A DNA stretch of 38,008 bases. Source: a virus. A program made the position numbers and the translations under genes. Below the pieces are notes generated by a model. It had not been told where the DNA came from, searched no databases, and saw nothing but the letters and a program-made list of their open reading frames with translations. Location of the stretch: IMG/VR virus record IMGVR_UViG_3300042528_000525, positions 1 to 38,008 of that record. One strand, written 5' to 3'. Shown piece after piece: positions 7,577 to 14,140 of this stretch (position 1 is the stretch's first letter; every line of letters starts with the position of its first letter).

Positions 7577-7605
7577 CCCGCAGAGCCAGTGTTTATGCGG
7601 GTTTT
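7577..7605 (+). terminator. Possible terminator after the tRNA core
   Basis: CCCGCA (7577-7582) pairs with TGCGGG (7596-7601), followed by TTTTC. It could be the host tRNA's terminator carried along with the att core. The short T run makes this weak. Confidence 0.35.
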
Positions 7606-7706
7606 CGGGCGATTGGCTTGCATTCGCTTACCTTGTTTTCGTTGCTTTACAGTTGCACCTTTTCTTGCATTTTCGGGCAACACGGGCAACAAATCTCAAC
7701 AAGCAC

Positions 7707-8738
7707 ATGGAAACCTTTCTCGTCTCCCCATACCCGGCGCGGCCGAAAACGCCGTGGAAGCTCACCATTCCAGAAAAATTTTTCGGCAGGCGCATCCGCA
7801 AATTCTACCGCACCGAGGCCGAGGCATGGGCGTCAGGGCCGGCGATTGTTGAGAGCCTGCGACGCGGCGGCACGAAGGCGCTCGAGTCACAGAGCGGCAT
7901 GTCCATGAAGTCGGCCGTGCGCGAATATCTCGCCACAAAATCGAACGCCTCCACGAATCACTCTTCAAAAATCAACCGCGTCTGCGCCGAGCTTCTTCGG
8001 GAGTTTCCAGGCGCGGTCTCCAGCATCACGCCCATGGATGCGGCCAAGTGGTTCGCCTCTGTTCCAGGATCGCCGACGACCCGTGCCGGCTGGCACCGAT
8101 ACGCGAGCGGGTTTTTCCGGTGGTGTGCCGACATGGAGGTCATCCCGCGCAATCCGCTCAAAAGCGTGAAGGCGCCAAAGGCCGAGCCGAAACGCTCGCT
8201 TCTCACGCCCGTTCAGTTGTCCGCCATTCTGGAATCGAAAATGTCCGACCCGCTGCGCGCATGGTTCCTCCTCGGCGCCTTTGCCGGCCTGCGGAGCATC
8301 GAGGTTCACCGAATGCGCTGGGAGGACATCGACACGAAGACCGGCCAGATCGAAGTGCGGCGCGAAGTCTCGAAACAATCCACCGGCCTCCCCGAGCGCA
8401 TCGTGGATTTCACTGCGCCGTTGAAAAAGCGGTGCGATTTTTTCAAAAAAAAATCCGGCCCAATCGTGCCACCGAACTCGCTTCGTCTCTATCGTGAGCG
8501 CGAGCGGCTGATTGACCGTCTCAACGCCGCCGAGTCCGAAACCGCCGAGAAAAAAATCCCATGGTCGAAGTTGCCGGAGAATGCGCTCCGTCACTCGTTC
8601 GCCACCTACCATCTCGCCAGCGGCCAGGATGCCGCCAAAACCGCCCACCAGCTCGGACACTCATCCACCGCCCTTGTCTTGAAAACCTACGCCGTGCCGG
8701 CGCGAAAAGCCGACTGGCGCGCTTGGTGGAGACTTTAG
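7707..8738 (+). CDS. int: Tyrosine recombinase integrase
   Basis: 343 residues. The frame is open back into the att core, but the ATG at 7707 (METFLVSPYPARPKTPWKLT) is preferred because upstream codons read through the tRNA piece and arm sites. Residues about 65-160 are a SAM-like core-binding domain. The catalytic domain shows Arg in FAGLRSIEVHRMRWEDID (about residue 195), LRHSFATYHLASG (second Arg with its His, about 294), LGHSS (His, about 317) and KTYAV (nucleophile Tyr, about 328). It catalyses attP x attB recombination at the tRNA-Leu gene. Its codon use is somewhat less GC-rich than its neighbours. Confidence 0.93.
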   Translation: METFLVSPYPARPKTPWKLTIPEKFFGRRIRKFYRTEAEAWASGPAIVESLRRGGTKALESQSGMSMKSAVREYLATKSNASTNHSSKINRVCAELLREFPGAVSSITPMDAAKWFASVPGSPTTRAGWHRYASGFFRWCADMEVIPRNPLKSVKAPKAEPKRSLLTPVQLSAILESKMSDPLRAWFLLGAFAGLRSIEVHRMRWEDIDTKTGQIEVRREVSKQSTGLPERIVDFTAPLKKRCDFFKKKSGPIVPPNSLRLYRERERLIDRLNAAESETAEKKIPWSKLPENALRHSFATYHLASGQDAAKTAHQLGHSSTALVLKTYAVPARKADWRAWWRL

Positions 8739-8751
8739 GCGGTTAGGTCGA

Positions 8752-9090
8752 TTATTTCCGCTTCCCAACCTGGCGGTAGCTCGTTTTCTGGCGAATTGAG
8801 GACCCACCACCGGAGAGTTCGGGTGGCTTCACGATGTTGTCGGCAGCAGGCGCATTCACATCGGCCCGATTGTGAGGATGGGCCTCTTCGTTTCCCGATT
8901 TTTCATTGAGGAAACGGTTTTGCTTAATTTCTTCTTCCATGACTTCCCGAATGGCGTGCGAGATGACATGCGAAAGTTTGACCTCACCCATCCGGTTTTT
9001 CCGTTGCTCGGATTTCATTTTTTGAACGCACCACGCATGCAGTTCCAGCGGCAGGCTGATGTTTAATTTCGCGTGTGTTTTTGTTTTCAC
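8752..9090 (-). CDS. Ribbon-helix-helix regulator, candidate lysogeny repressor
   Basis: 112 residues on the minus strand, starting with GTG at 9088-9090. The N-terminal 55 residues (KLNISLPLELHAWCVQKM, VKLSHVISHAIREVMEEEI) have the strand-helix-helix pattern of Arc/CopG DNA-binding proteins. A polar tail of about 55 residues without a recognised domain follows. It is the only credible minus-strand gene in the window and is divergent from another RHH gene, with a GGTAGCACC site just upstream of each start. The divergent arrangement beside the integrase suggests the genetic switch; no cI-like protein is present. Confidence 0.7.
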   Translation of the reverse strand: MKTKTHAKLNISLPLELHAWCVQKMKSEQRKNRMGEVKLSHVISHAIREVMEEEIKQNRFLNEKSGNEEAHPHNRADVNAPAADNIVKPPELSGGGSSIRQKTSYRQVGKRK

Positions 9091-9095
9091 CTATC

Positions 9096-9249
9096 CCACC
9101 AGTAGCACCGAACACGCCCGCGCGCAAAATTTTTTTTCGCCCGCAGGCGTAGTGTTCATGCGGAAGTCAAGAGAAAAGTTGAGGTAGGAGAACACCCCAT
9201 TGACATTTTTTTGTTGCCTACCGGTAGCACCGGAAATATCGGTAGCACC
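9096..9249 (+). promoter_or_regulatory. Divergent operator region, GGTAGCACC sites
   Basis: Three sites share (G/A)GTAGCACC: 9101-9109, 9223-9231 and 9241-9249. The middle one lies in the perfect palindrome CCGGT-AGC-ACCGG (9221-9233). The outer sites lie about 10 bp before the minus-strand GTG (9090) and one base before the plus-strand ATG (9251). A TTGACA at 9200-9205 is a possible -35 whose -10 would fall on the palindrome. Binding here would repress both genes. Confidence 0.65.
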
Positions 9250-9250
9250 A

Positions 9251-9415
9251 ATGCAAAACGCATTCGTCAAAACAAGCATCAGCATCCCCGCCGAACTCTT
9301 CGGGTTTTTGAAGGCCAAGGCGGAAGCAAACGGGGGAACCCCAATAAGTCGGCTGGTGGCCCAAATGATCCGCCAGCAGGCGCAAAAAGAAAAAACCAAG
9401 GGAGGAAAAAAATGA
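9251..9415 (+). CDS. Small ribbon-helix-helix regulator
   Basis: 54 residues from the ATG at 9251, which directly follows an operator copy; an upstream in-frame extension reads through the operator and is rejected. FVKTSISIPAELFGFLKAKA, then ISRLVAQMIRQQAQ, is a minimal RHH fold with a beta strand of alternating polar and hydrophobic residues (KTSISI) and two helices. The C-terminus is lysine-rich. It is the Cro-like counterpart of the divergent RHH gene. It overlaps the next gene by ATGA, and a good Shine-Dalgarno (GGAGG) inside its end serves that gene. Confidence 0.7.
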   Translation: MQNAFVKTSISIPAELFGFLKAKAEANGGTPISRLVAQMIRQQAQKEKTKGGKK

Positions 9416-9621
9416 ACTTCAGCGAGTCCTTCATCACACTCAAAGAAGCCTGCCAGATTTCGGGTGCGTCCCGCTGGACGCTTTACCGGCAAATTCAAGC
9501 GGGCGCTTTTTCAGCCTCCTTGCCATTCGGCGACAAAGGCGGCTGGCGCATCGTTCGCCAATCTTTCGAGCGCTGGCTGCTCGACCGCATCGGCAAGACC
9601 TCGAACCGGAGGGCGGCATGA
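9412..9621 (+). CDS. Excisionase-like HTH protein
   Basis: 69 residues. The start at 9412 has GGAGG six bases upstream and overlaps the previous stop. The sequence FITLKEACQISGASRWTLYR, then GGWRIVRQSFERWL, is the winged HTH_17/AlpA-excisionase pattern: helix, turn, recognition helix ending TLYR, then a beta wing with a Trp-Arg and a closing helix. It could direct excision with the integrase or act as a transcription factor. Position directly after the RHH switch favours a first-early-gene role. Confidence 0.75.
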   Translation: MNFSESFITLKEACQISGASRWTLYRQIQAGAFSASLPFGDKGGWRIVRQSFERWLLDRIGKTSNRRAA

Positions 9622-9767
9622 ACCTGTATTACTGCCAAGCCACATCCGCCTTCGGGATTTTCGGAGACCACATCTGGGCCGACTCCAAGCTCGCCGCGGA
9701 GGTCGCCTTTCAAAACCAGCACCACTGCTGGCCGCACTTTGTCCGGTGCGAGAGGAGGGCGAAATGA
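9618..9767 (+). CDS. Small early protein, unknown
   Basis: 49 residues, with ATGA overlaps at both ends. MNLYYCQATSAFGIFGDHIW, then KLAAEVAFQNQHHCWPHFV. It is rich in aromatic residues, His and Cys, with three cysteines and three histidines that could hold a metal. The reading frame is supported only by coupling and codon pattern. Confidence 0.5.
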   Translation: MNLYYCQATSAFGIFGDHIWADSKLAAEVAFQNQHHCWPHFVRCERRAK

Positions 9768-9970
9768 AAAGCCTGCTCCTCGCCCTCCCCTGCCCCGTGG
9801 TTGCCGCCATCGTGCCGCTTGAAGTCGCCATCGGCCTCTTCCTTGCCGGCCTGGTGGTGCTCGTCGCCTACAGCGCCTTTGCCGAGAAAATCCGCCGCGA
9901 CCGCCAGCGCCGAGACATCGAGCGGTTTTTCGAGAACCGCCGCCAACGCCACTACCGCTTCCGCGGTTGA
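9764..9970 (+). CDS. Small membrane protein, early operon
   Basis: 68 residues. ATGA overlap sets the start. A long hydrophobic stretch (residues about 5-42: LLALPCPVVAAIVP and LEVAIGLFLAGLVVLVAY) could make one or two TM helices. A strongly basic cytoplasmic tail (EKIRRDRQRRDIERFFENRR) follows. Possible superinfection exclusion or host-membrane role by analogy with other early membrane proteins; unproven. Confidence 0.55.
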   Translation: MKSLLLALPCPVVAAIVPLEVAIGLFLAGLVVLVAYSAFAEKIRRDRQRRDIERFFENRRQRHYRFRG

Positions 9971-10038
9971 CCCATTTCCCCCCAGGTCGGCGCGCCACGA
10001 CCGAGGGGCCAACAACACCGGCGCAAAAAAGTGAGACC

Positions 10039-10974
10039 ATGAAAATCATCAGCGGAAAACTGAACCGGCCACAGCGCGTGGTCATTTACGGAGTCGAATC
10101 GGTGGGCAAATCCACCTTCGCCTCGCAATTCCCCAAGCCCCTATTCCTCGACATCGAAGGCGGCAGCGCCCACCTCGATGTGGATCGGGTCGAGGTCACC
10201 AGTTGGAAACAACTCAACGACTGCGTCACCGAAGCCGGCCGCACGGACTACCAGACCGTTGTCATCGACTCGGCGGATTGGGCCGAGCGCCTCGCCGTCG
10301 AAGAACTCCTCGCCACCAATAAAAAAACCAGCGTCGAGGACTTTGGATACGGCAAGGGCTGGGTCATGGCCGCCGAGAAAGTGAGCCGCCTGCTCACCTC
10401 GCTCGATGGCCTCATCGCCGCTGGCAAGAATGTCGTCGTCATCGCCCACAGCAAGGTCCAGCGCGTCGAGCCGCCCGACCTCCTCGCTGCCTACGACCGC
10501 TACGAGTTAAAACTCTCGAAGCAATCCTCGCCGCTGGTCAAAGAATGGGCCGACGAACTCTGGTTTTTCCGGTTCAAGGTCAAAGCCGTCACCCAAGACG
10601 GCGGCCGCGCCAAAGGCATCGGCGGCAAGGAGCGCGTGATCTTCACGACCCACAGCGCCGCCTACGACGCCAAAACCCGCAGCGGCCTCGCCGAAGAACT
10701 CCCCATGGAGTTTGCCAGCGTCGCCCACCTATTCAAAGCCCCCGCCGCAGCCAAGCCCGCCCCCGCCGTGGCAATCATCGGGAAAGAGACCAACGACGCC
10801 GTCGCCCTCCTCGAAGCCCACGAAGGCGCCGTAAACGCCTTCCTCCTTGGCAACGGTTCCATCACGGACGGCCAGACCTGGCGCGACGCCAGCGCCAAGC
10901 TCCTCGCCCAGATCATGTCCCGCCCGCAGGCGCTGATCGACAAAGCCAAAGCCCCCGTGGAGGTCGCCGCGTGA
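10039..10974 (+). CDS. RecA-like ATPase, Sak4/AAA_24-type recombination protein
   Basis: 311 residues from the ATG at 10039; an in-frame upstream extension from 9967 reads low-complexity sequence and is not preferred. Walker A GVESVGKST lies at about residues 18-26, with LFLDIEGGSAHLDVDR following as in AAA_24/Sak4 proteins, Walker B TVVIDSADW at about 73-81, and NVVVIAHSKVQRV as sensor strand. The last 60 residues are an Ala/Pro linker and a helical tail. Sak4-type proteins pair single-strand DNA with the help of a cognate SSB, and an SSB-like gene and a nuclease gene follow here. The assignment to Sak4 rather than another AAA_24 ATPase is inference from context. Confidence 0.8.
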   Translation: MKIISGKLNRPQRVVIYGVESVGKSTFASQFPKPLFLDIEGGSAHLDVDRVEVTSWKQLNDCVTEAGRTDYQTVVIDSADWAERLAVEELLATNKKTSVEDFGYGKGWVMAAEKVSRLLTSLDGLIAAGKNVVVIAHSKVQRVEPPDLLAAYDRYELKLSKQSSPLVKEWADELWFFRFKVKAVTQDGGRAKGIGGKERVIFTTHSAAYDAKTRSGLAEELPMEFASVAHLFKAPAAAKPAPAVAIIGKETNDAVALLEAHEGAVNAFLLGNGSITDGQTWRDASAKLLAQIMSRPQALIDKAKAPVEVAA

Positions 10975-11981
10975 AGGAAACCTCCCCCAGCAGCCTCCCG
11001 AAGCTCGACGAGTGCCCCGTTTTCGTTCCAACCGAAAACGCCGGCCCCGCCGCCCAGCGAGGCACGAACATTGACCTCGCCATCCGCACCCTCATTTGCG
11101 GAGACACCAACGCCTACCACGCCCTGCCCCCGGAGGACCGACCCGCCGCCAAATGGGGCGCCGACAAGCTTATCGAACTCGCCGGCCTGCACCACATAGA
11201 GACCCGCGAGGAATATCTCGGCATGTGCGTCCCCGGCCTTTCACGCCCAGGCACGGCCGATGCCGTCTGCGCCCCGGCCCGCTGGGTCGCCGATATAAAA
11301 ACCGGAGCCAACCGCGATTATAGGGGGCAGTTGAGTGCCTACAGCCTGGCCTGCATGGACGAGCACTTCGCCGACGAGTGGACGGCGCATGTCGTCTTCG
11401 TGGACCTCCGACTTGTCCGCTCTTGGAAATTCACCCGAGAAAACGCCGAGGCCCGCTTGGCGGACACCATCGCCCGCATCACCTCGCCCGATGCCCAGCC
11501 CACGCCTGGGGAATACTGCGGCTGGTGTGCCAACCGAGACACTTGCAAAGCCCTCGTCCGCCAATCCACCGAGGCCCTCGCCCTCGTGGCCGGCAGCACC
11601 TCCCTCACCGAGATCCGCGAGCGCCTGCTCGCCAACCCAGTCGAACTCTCCGCCTTCGCCGCGAATTGGAAGACCGCCGAGAAGGAAATTGCCAAGCCCG
11701 CCCTTGATGCCCTCAAGACCCGCCTCCTCTCCGGCGAGGACATCCCCGGCTGGAAGGTCACCGAAAGCACCCGCCGCAGCGTCGGCGCCACAGCCATCGC
11801 CGCGGCAGCAGCCAATGTCAGCAAAGAGACCCTCATCCTTGCCATGGGCGGCTCCATGTCCGCCGACGATTTCACAGCCTTCTGCGCCGCCAACGGCGTC
11901 GAGGTCAACCCCGAACACATCCAGGAGGGCGCGCCCATCGCCACCCTCCGCCAATCCAAAACCAAAACCAAAACCAAATAA
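10971..11981 (+). CDS. PD-(D/E)XK nuclease (RecB/Cas4-like, DUF2800 type)
   Basis: 336 residues beginning with GTG in a GTGA overlap at 10971. The catalytic core is visible as SRPGTADAVCAP (Asp, about residue 96) and RWVADIKTG (DxK, about 108-110), followed by the helix motif RGQLSAYSLAC (QxxxY). CGWCANRDTC at about 182-192 has the cysteines that hold a 4Fe-4S cluster or zinc in Cas4/AddB-like exonucleases. The C-terminal 130 residues are helical and end in alternating KTK. It would supply single-strand ends for the neighbouring recombinase. Confidence 0.8.
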   Translation: MKETSPSSLPKLDECPVFVPTENAGPAAQRGTNIDLAIRTLICGDTNAYHALPPEDRPAAKWGADKLIELAGLHHIETREEYLGMCVPGLSRPGTADAVCAPARWVADIKTGANRDYRGQLSAYSLACMDEHFADEWTAHVVFVDLRLVRSWKFTRENAEARLADTIARITSPDAQPTPGEYCGWCANRDTCKALVRQSTEALALVAGSTSLTEIRERLLANPVELSAFAANWKTAEKEIAKPALDALKTRLLSGEDIPGWKVTESTRRSVGATAIAAAAANVSKETLILAMGGSMSADDFTAFCAANGVEVNPEHIQEGAPIATLRQSKTKTKTK

Positions 11982-11986
11982 CCACC

Positions 11987-12436
11987 ATGCCATCCTACAC
12001 ATCCGCACCCGAGCAAGAGACCTACTTCGTCGAGCCCGGCGAATACCAAGTCGAGATCATCGAGGCCGCACTCGCCATCTCGCAAAACAACAACGAAATG
12101 ATCAAGGCGAAGTGCCGCGTCCTTCTGCCCGACGGCACGAAAGGCCCGCTCCTCACCGAGTATCTGACCTTCACGGAAAAAGCCGCCTTCAAGATCGACC
12201 AATTCCGCAAGGCCATGGGCCAAACCGTCACCCCCGGCGAGACGGCCACGCTCGAGCCCGAGGACATTCTCGGGAAAACCCTCCTCGCCCAGATCGACGA
12301 GGAACCCGGCTCCAAGAACCCTGACGCCCGCTTCAACACGATCAAACGCTGGATTCCAGCCGTCAAACCGGCTCCCGCCAAACCCACCGCCCCGACAATT
12401 CACAAAGACGCCGACGGCGATGACATCCCGTTCTGA
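11987..12436 (+). CDS. Single-strand DNA-binding protein (DUF669-like)
   Basis: 149 residues. TYFVEPGEYQVEIIEAALAI opens a beta-rich OB-like domain (residues 10-120), with EMIKAKCRVLLPDG and LLAQIDEEPGS continuing it. A proline/alanine linker leads to the tail HKDADGDDIPF, which copies the acidic DDIPF tip by which SSBs recruit replication proteins. It is located directly after the Sak4-like ATPase and nuclease genes, the usual order in phage recombination cassettes. It follows a CA-rich leader without Shine-Dalgarno. Confidence 0.78.
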   Translation: MPSYTSAPEQETYFVEPGEYQVEIIEAALAISQNNNEMIKAKCRVLLPDGTKGPLLTEYLTFTEKAAFKIDQFRKAMGQTVTPGETATLEPEDILGKTLLAQIDEEPGSKNPDARFNTIKRWIPAVKPAPAKPTAPTIHKDADGDDIPF

Positions 12437-12439
12437 AAA

Positions 12440-12934
12440 ATGGAACGGGTTTATTTTTTCCACAATGGCAACGAGTGCAAGATCGGATGCACAGAGAACG
12501 ACTTACGGCTTCGGCTGTGGGCGGCTCATGTTTGGTCCCCTCGTGCGCTTGAAATGCTTGGGTGGGTGCAAGCCCAACCCGGCGAAAAAACCATTTTGGA
12601 AAAACAAATCCACCTCGCTCTTGCCCACCGTCGGCTTGTTAAGCCCAGTGGCAATGGCGAGTGGTTCAAACTCTCACGCAGTGAGGCATTAGAAACAATA
12701 AAAAAATATGAAGGACATCAAAACAACTACACTTACGGCCACGCTTCGCGGCATCCGGCCCATTATGTTCGACCGCTACGCGGGAGACAACAAAACGAAA
12801 CTGCCGGTGATGGAAAAATTCTACACCGCACCATCGGGCCATTTGGTCATTCCCGTGCTCAACCTTTATTCACTACTGGCGGCACAAAACACGCCATCGG
12901 TGGCCAAGCGTTTTTACGGAAAGCAGGCGCGTGA
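12440..12934 (+). CDS. GIY-YIG (T5orf172-like) protein, run-on C-terminus
   Basis: Residues 1-90 form a small GIY-YIG-like domain: MERVYFFHNGNECKIGCTEN, DLRLRLWAAHVWSP, LEKQIHLALAHRRL and NGEWFKLS, as in T5orf172 nucleases. After that the frame overlaps the well-supported gene at 12708 for 227 bases and loses any protein-like pattern. A run of seven A (12700-12706) precedes ATATGA. One extra A would put this frame on the TGA of ATGA at 12708, the coupling seen at most junctions here. The natural protein therefore probably ends at about residue 90, and the extension reflects an indel or slippage. Confidence 0.6.
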   Translation: MERVYFFHNGNECKIGCTENDLRLRLWAAHVWSPRALEMLGWVQAQPGEKTILEKQIHLALAHRRLVKPSGNGEWFKLSRSEALETIKKYEGHQNNYTYGHASRHPAHYVRPLRGRQQNETAGDGKILHRTIGPFGHSRAQPLFTTGGTKHAIGGQAFLRKAGA

Positions 12935-13268
12935 TGTTGCCCTTGGAGTTATGTCTTTTGTCTCTATTGAGGCAACTGGAGACGATCCGCTGAACGCCCA
13001 AATTCTTGACGCAGACGGAAAGGCTTACACGCTCAAAGACCCAAGGATCGAGGTTTTGCAGCATGTCGCAAGGGTTAAGGATGGTGTGCCTAACCCTAAA
13101 GAACGCCCGATGCTTCCGACGGGTTGGCAAATCAAAATCCAACTTACGCACCAAGAAAATACCTTACTCACAGCCGCATGCCTTCAAACTATGCTGGATC
13201 AAGGTGGAATTTTGGGGCTTGGAACATTTCGCCCAATCTTTGGCCGCTACACGGTTGAATGGAAATGA
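12708..13268 (+). CDS. Recombination-cluster protein of unknown function
   Basis: 186 residues, not assigned to a family. The sequence runs DIKTTTLTATLRGIRPIMFD, FYTAPSGHLVIPVLNLYSLL, SFVSIEATGDDP, a charged middle, and a C-terminal GILGLGTFRPIFGRYTVEWK. The glycine-rich GLGTFRPIFGRY end is similar in style to that of proteins in other phage recombination modules and of RAMP-like folds, but no catalytic residues are evident. It follows ATPase, nuclease and SSB genes, and its stop borders the GGCNN arrays. It has a lower GC content than its neighbours. Confidence 0.65.
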   Translation: MKDIKTTTLTATLRGIRPIMFDRYAGDNKTKLPVMEKFYTAPSGHLVIPVLNLYSLLAAQNTPSVAKRFYGKQARDVALGVMSFVSIEATGDDPLNAQILDADGKAYTLKDPRIEVLQHVARVKDGVPNPKERPMLPTGWQIKIQLTHQENTLLTAACLQTMLDQGGILGLGTFRPIFGRYTVEWK

Positions 13269-13280
13269 TTTGTGATTCGC

Positions 13281-13405
13281 GGCAGGGCGCGGCCGGGACT
13301 GGCACGGCTCGGCATGGCAAGGCTGGGCTCGGCCTGGCGTGGCAGGGCTGTGCAGGGCTAGGCGCGGCGCGGCGGGGCTCGGCGAGGCCCGGCGTGGCTT
13401 GGCAA
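13281..13405 (+). repeat. GGCNN pentamer array 1
   Basis: Twenty-five consecutive 5-bp units, 23 of them GGC followed by two variable bases; the exceptions are GGACT and TGCAG. The two variable bases take most possible values, so the array is not a simple microsatellite. The array runs from 12 bases after the stop at 13268 into hairpin element 1. The 5-bp phase is kept across the hairpin into array 2. Confidence 0.9.
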
Positions 13406-13439
13406 ACACACTGCACCTTTATTGGGTGCAGCAGTTTGC
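13402..13439 (+). other. Hairpin element 1 at end of GGCNN array
   Basis: Outer stem GCAAAC (13402-13407) pairs with GTTTGC (13434-13439). An internal loop ACA / CA separates it from an inner 7-bp stem, CTGCACC (13411-13417) with GGTGCAG (13425-13431), closed by a 7-base loop. Element 2 has the same outer stem and internal loop. Confidence 0.8.
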
Positions 13440-13440
13440 T

Positions 13441-13535
13441 TGGCTTGGCAAGCGCGGCAAGGCGAGGCAGGGCCCGGCTCGGCGCGGCGGGGCGAGGCAG
13501 GGCGCGGCGAGGCAGGGCGCGGCGAGGCATTGCAA
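13441..13535 (+). repeat. GGCNN pentamer array 2
   Basis: Nineteen 5-bp units in phase with array 1, 15 of them GGCNN. The right half nearly repeats a 10-15 bp super-unit (GGCGA GGCAG GGCGC), so this copy may have expanded more recently. It ends in hairpin element 2. Confidence 0.88.
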
Positions 13536-13568
13536 ACACACGGCGCTTTACGGAGCGCCGCAGTTTGC
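13532..13568 (+). other. Hairpin element 2 at end of GGCNN array
   Basis: GCAAAC (13532-13537) pairs with GTTTGC (13563-13568). Internal loop ACA / CA, inner stem CGGCGCT (13541-13547) with AGCGCCG (13554-13560), 6-base loop. Relative to element 1, three of seven inner pairs differ and each change is compensated. Confidence 0.8.
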
Positions 13569-13594
13569 GAACCCACACCAATAACAAATCGAAA

Positions 13595-13609
13595 ATGAAA
13601 CAACTATGA
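13595..13609 (+). other. Micro-ORF MKQL bridging to next gene
   Basis: ATG AAA CAA CTA TGA. Its stop overlaps the start codon of the gene at 13606 as ATGA. It may let ribosomes reinitiate after the GGCNN region. The frame is also open further upstream through the arrays. Confidence 0.4.
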
Positions 13610-13836
13610 CCCACGACCCCTGCCCCCGTTGCGCCGGCTGGCAGCGCCAGCACGAGCAAATCCTCGCCCATCTCCGGGCGGTCGAGCGTCGCCTTGACGA
13701 AGCGCAAACCGCCCAGATGGAGCAGCAAGCCGTCATCCGCACCCTGCGTGAGCACCTCCGTGAAGACAACGCCGAACTCCGCCGCGTCGAAATCGAACGC
13801 GACAACGCCGTCGCCCTCCTCCGAACCCACAAATGA
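13606..13836 (+). CDS. Small coiled-coil protein with N-terminal CxxC
   Basis: 76 residues. MTHDPCPRCAGWQRQHEQIL is followed by a continuous charged helix (LRAVERRLDEAQTAQMEQQA, REHLREDNAELRRVEIERDN) to the end. Such short coiled-coil proteins recur in phage early operons; two more lie at 19880 and 20106. Function unknown. Coupled by ATGA to the next gene. Confidence 0.6.
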   Translation: MTHDPCPRCAGWQRQHEQILAHLRAVERRLDEAQTAQMEQQAVIRTLREHLREDNAELRRVEIERDNAVALLRTHK

Positions 13837-14018
13837 AAACCTCCTGGCACAAAGCAAAAACCCCACCCGACGACGAGATCACCGTCCTCGTCCACCTCGA
13901 CGACGGCGCCGTGGAACCCGCATACCACGATGGCGATTGCTGGCGGTTCCTCAACGCCACCCGCATCCGCGAAAAGGTCGTCCACTGGTGCCCGCTACCC
14001 GAGCCCCCCACCAAATGA
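13833..14018 (+). CDS. DUF551-like small protein
   Basis: 61 residues. SWHKAKTPPDDEITVLVHLD, then DGAVEPAYHDGDCWRF, then VVHWCPLPEPP. This matches the DUF551 pattern (W-PP-D-VLV-dG-Y-dG-W-HW-PLP-PP), a very common phage protein of unknown function that is often an accessory of early operons. ATGA overlap at both ends. Confidence 0.75.
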   Translation: MKTSWHKAKTPPDDEITVLVHLDDGAVEPAYHDGDCWRFLNATRIREKVVHWCPLPEPPTK

Positions 14019-14140
14019 TCCCCAAGCCCGCCCACATCGTCGCCGTCCTCACCATCGCCCTCCTCGTCTTCGCCGCCTGGATGTCCATGCGCGAATCCGC
14101 CACCCCCAGGTTCAACCTCTGCCCGCTTTGCGGGAAGTGA
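14015..14140 (+). CDS. Tiny membrane protein with CxxC tail
   Basis: 41 residues: a TM helix (IVAVLTIALLVFAAWMSM), a short linker and the C-terminal FNLCPLCGK, a half zinc ribbon. It overlaps the upstream stop by ATGA and the downstream gene by GTGA. Dimerisation through the CxxC would complete a zinc site; this is speculative. Confidence 0.5.
   Translation: MIPKPAHIVAVLTIALLVFAAWMSMRESATPRFNLCPLCGK

Larger units (their letters stand above)
7454..7691 (+). other. attP: attP region with paired integrase arm sites
   Basis: Two tandem copies of GGGCAACA lie left of the tRNA-derived core (7454-7461 and 7464-7471) and two lie right of it (7675-7682 and 7684-7691), in the same orientation and 9-10 bp apart. 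This is the arrangement expected of arm-type binding sites for a tyrosine integrase, whose gene starts 15 bases after the last copy. The rest of the gap 7384-7706 shows no credible gene. Confidence 0.7.

Noticed and set aside
7521-7706. N-terminal extension of the integrase
   Set aside because: It would translate the tRNA core and the arm sites; a normal integrase N-terminus starts at 7707.
13281-13568. CRISPR-like array
   Set aside because: The units are 5 bp with no spacers and there are no cas genes in the window.
13259-13609. 116-codon plus-strand frame (and minus-strand frames) through the GGCNN arrays
   Set aside because: A GGCNN repeat rarely makes stop codons in any frame, so several frames are open at once. 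The plus frame does overlap genes at both ends, so it is not fully excluded, but hairpin covariation favours a non-coding role.
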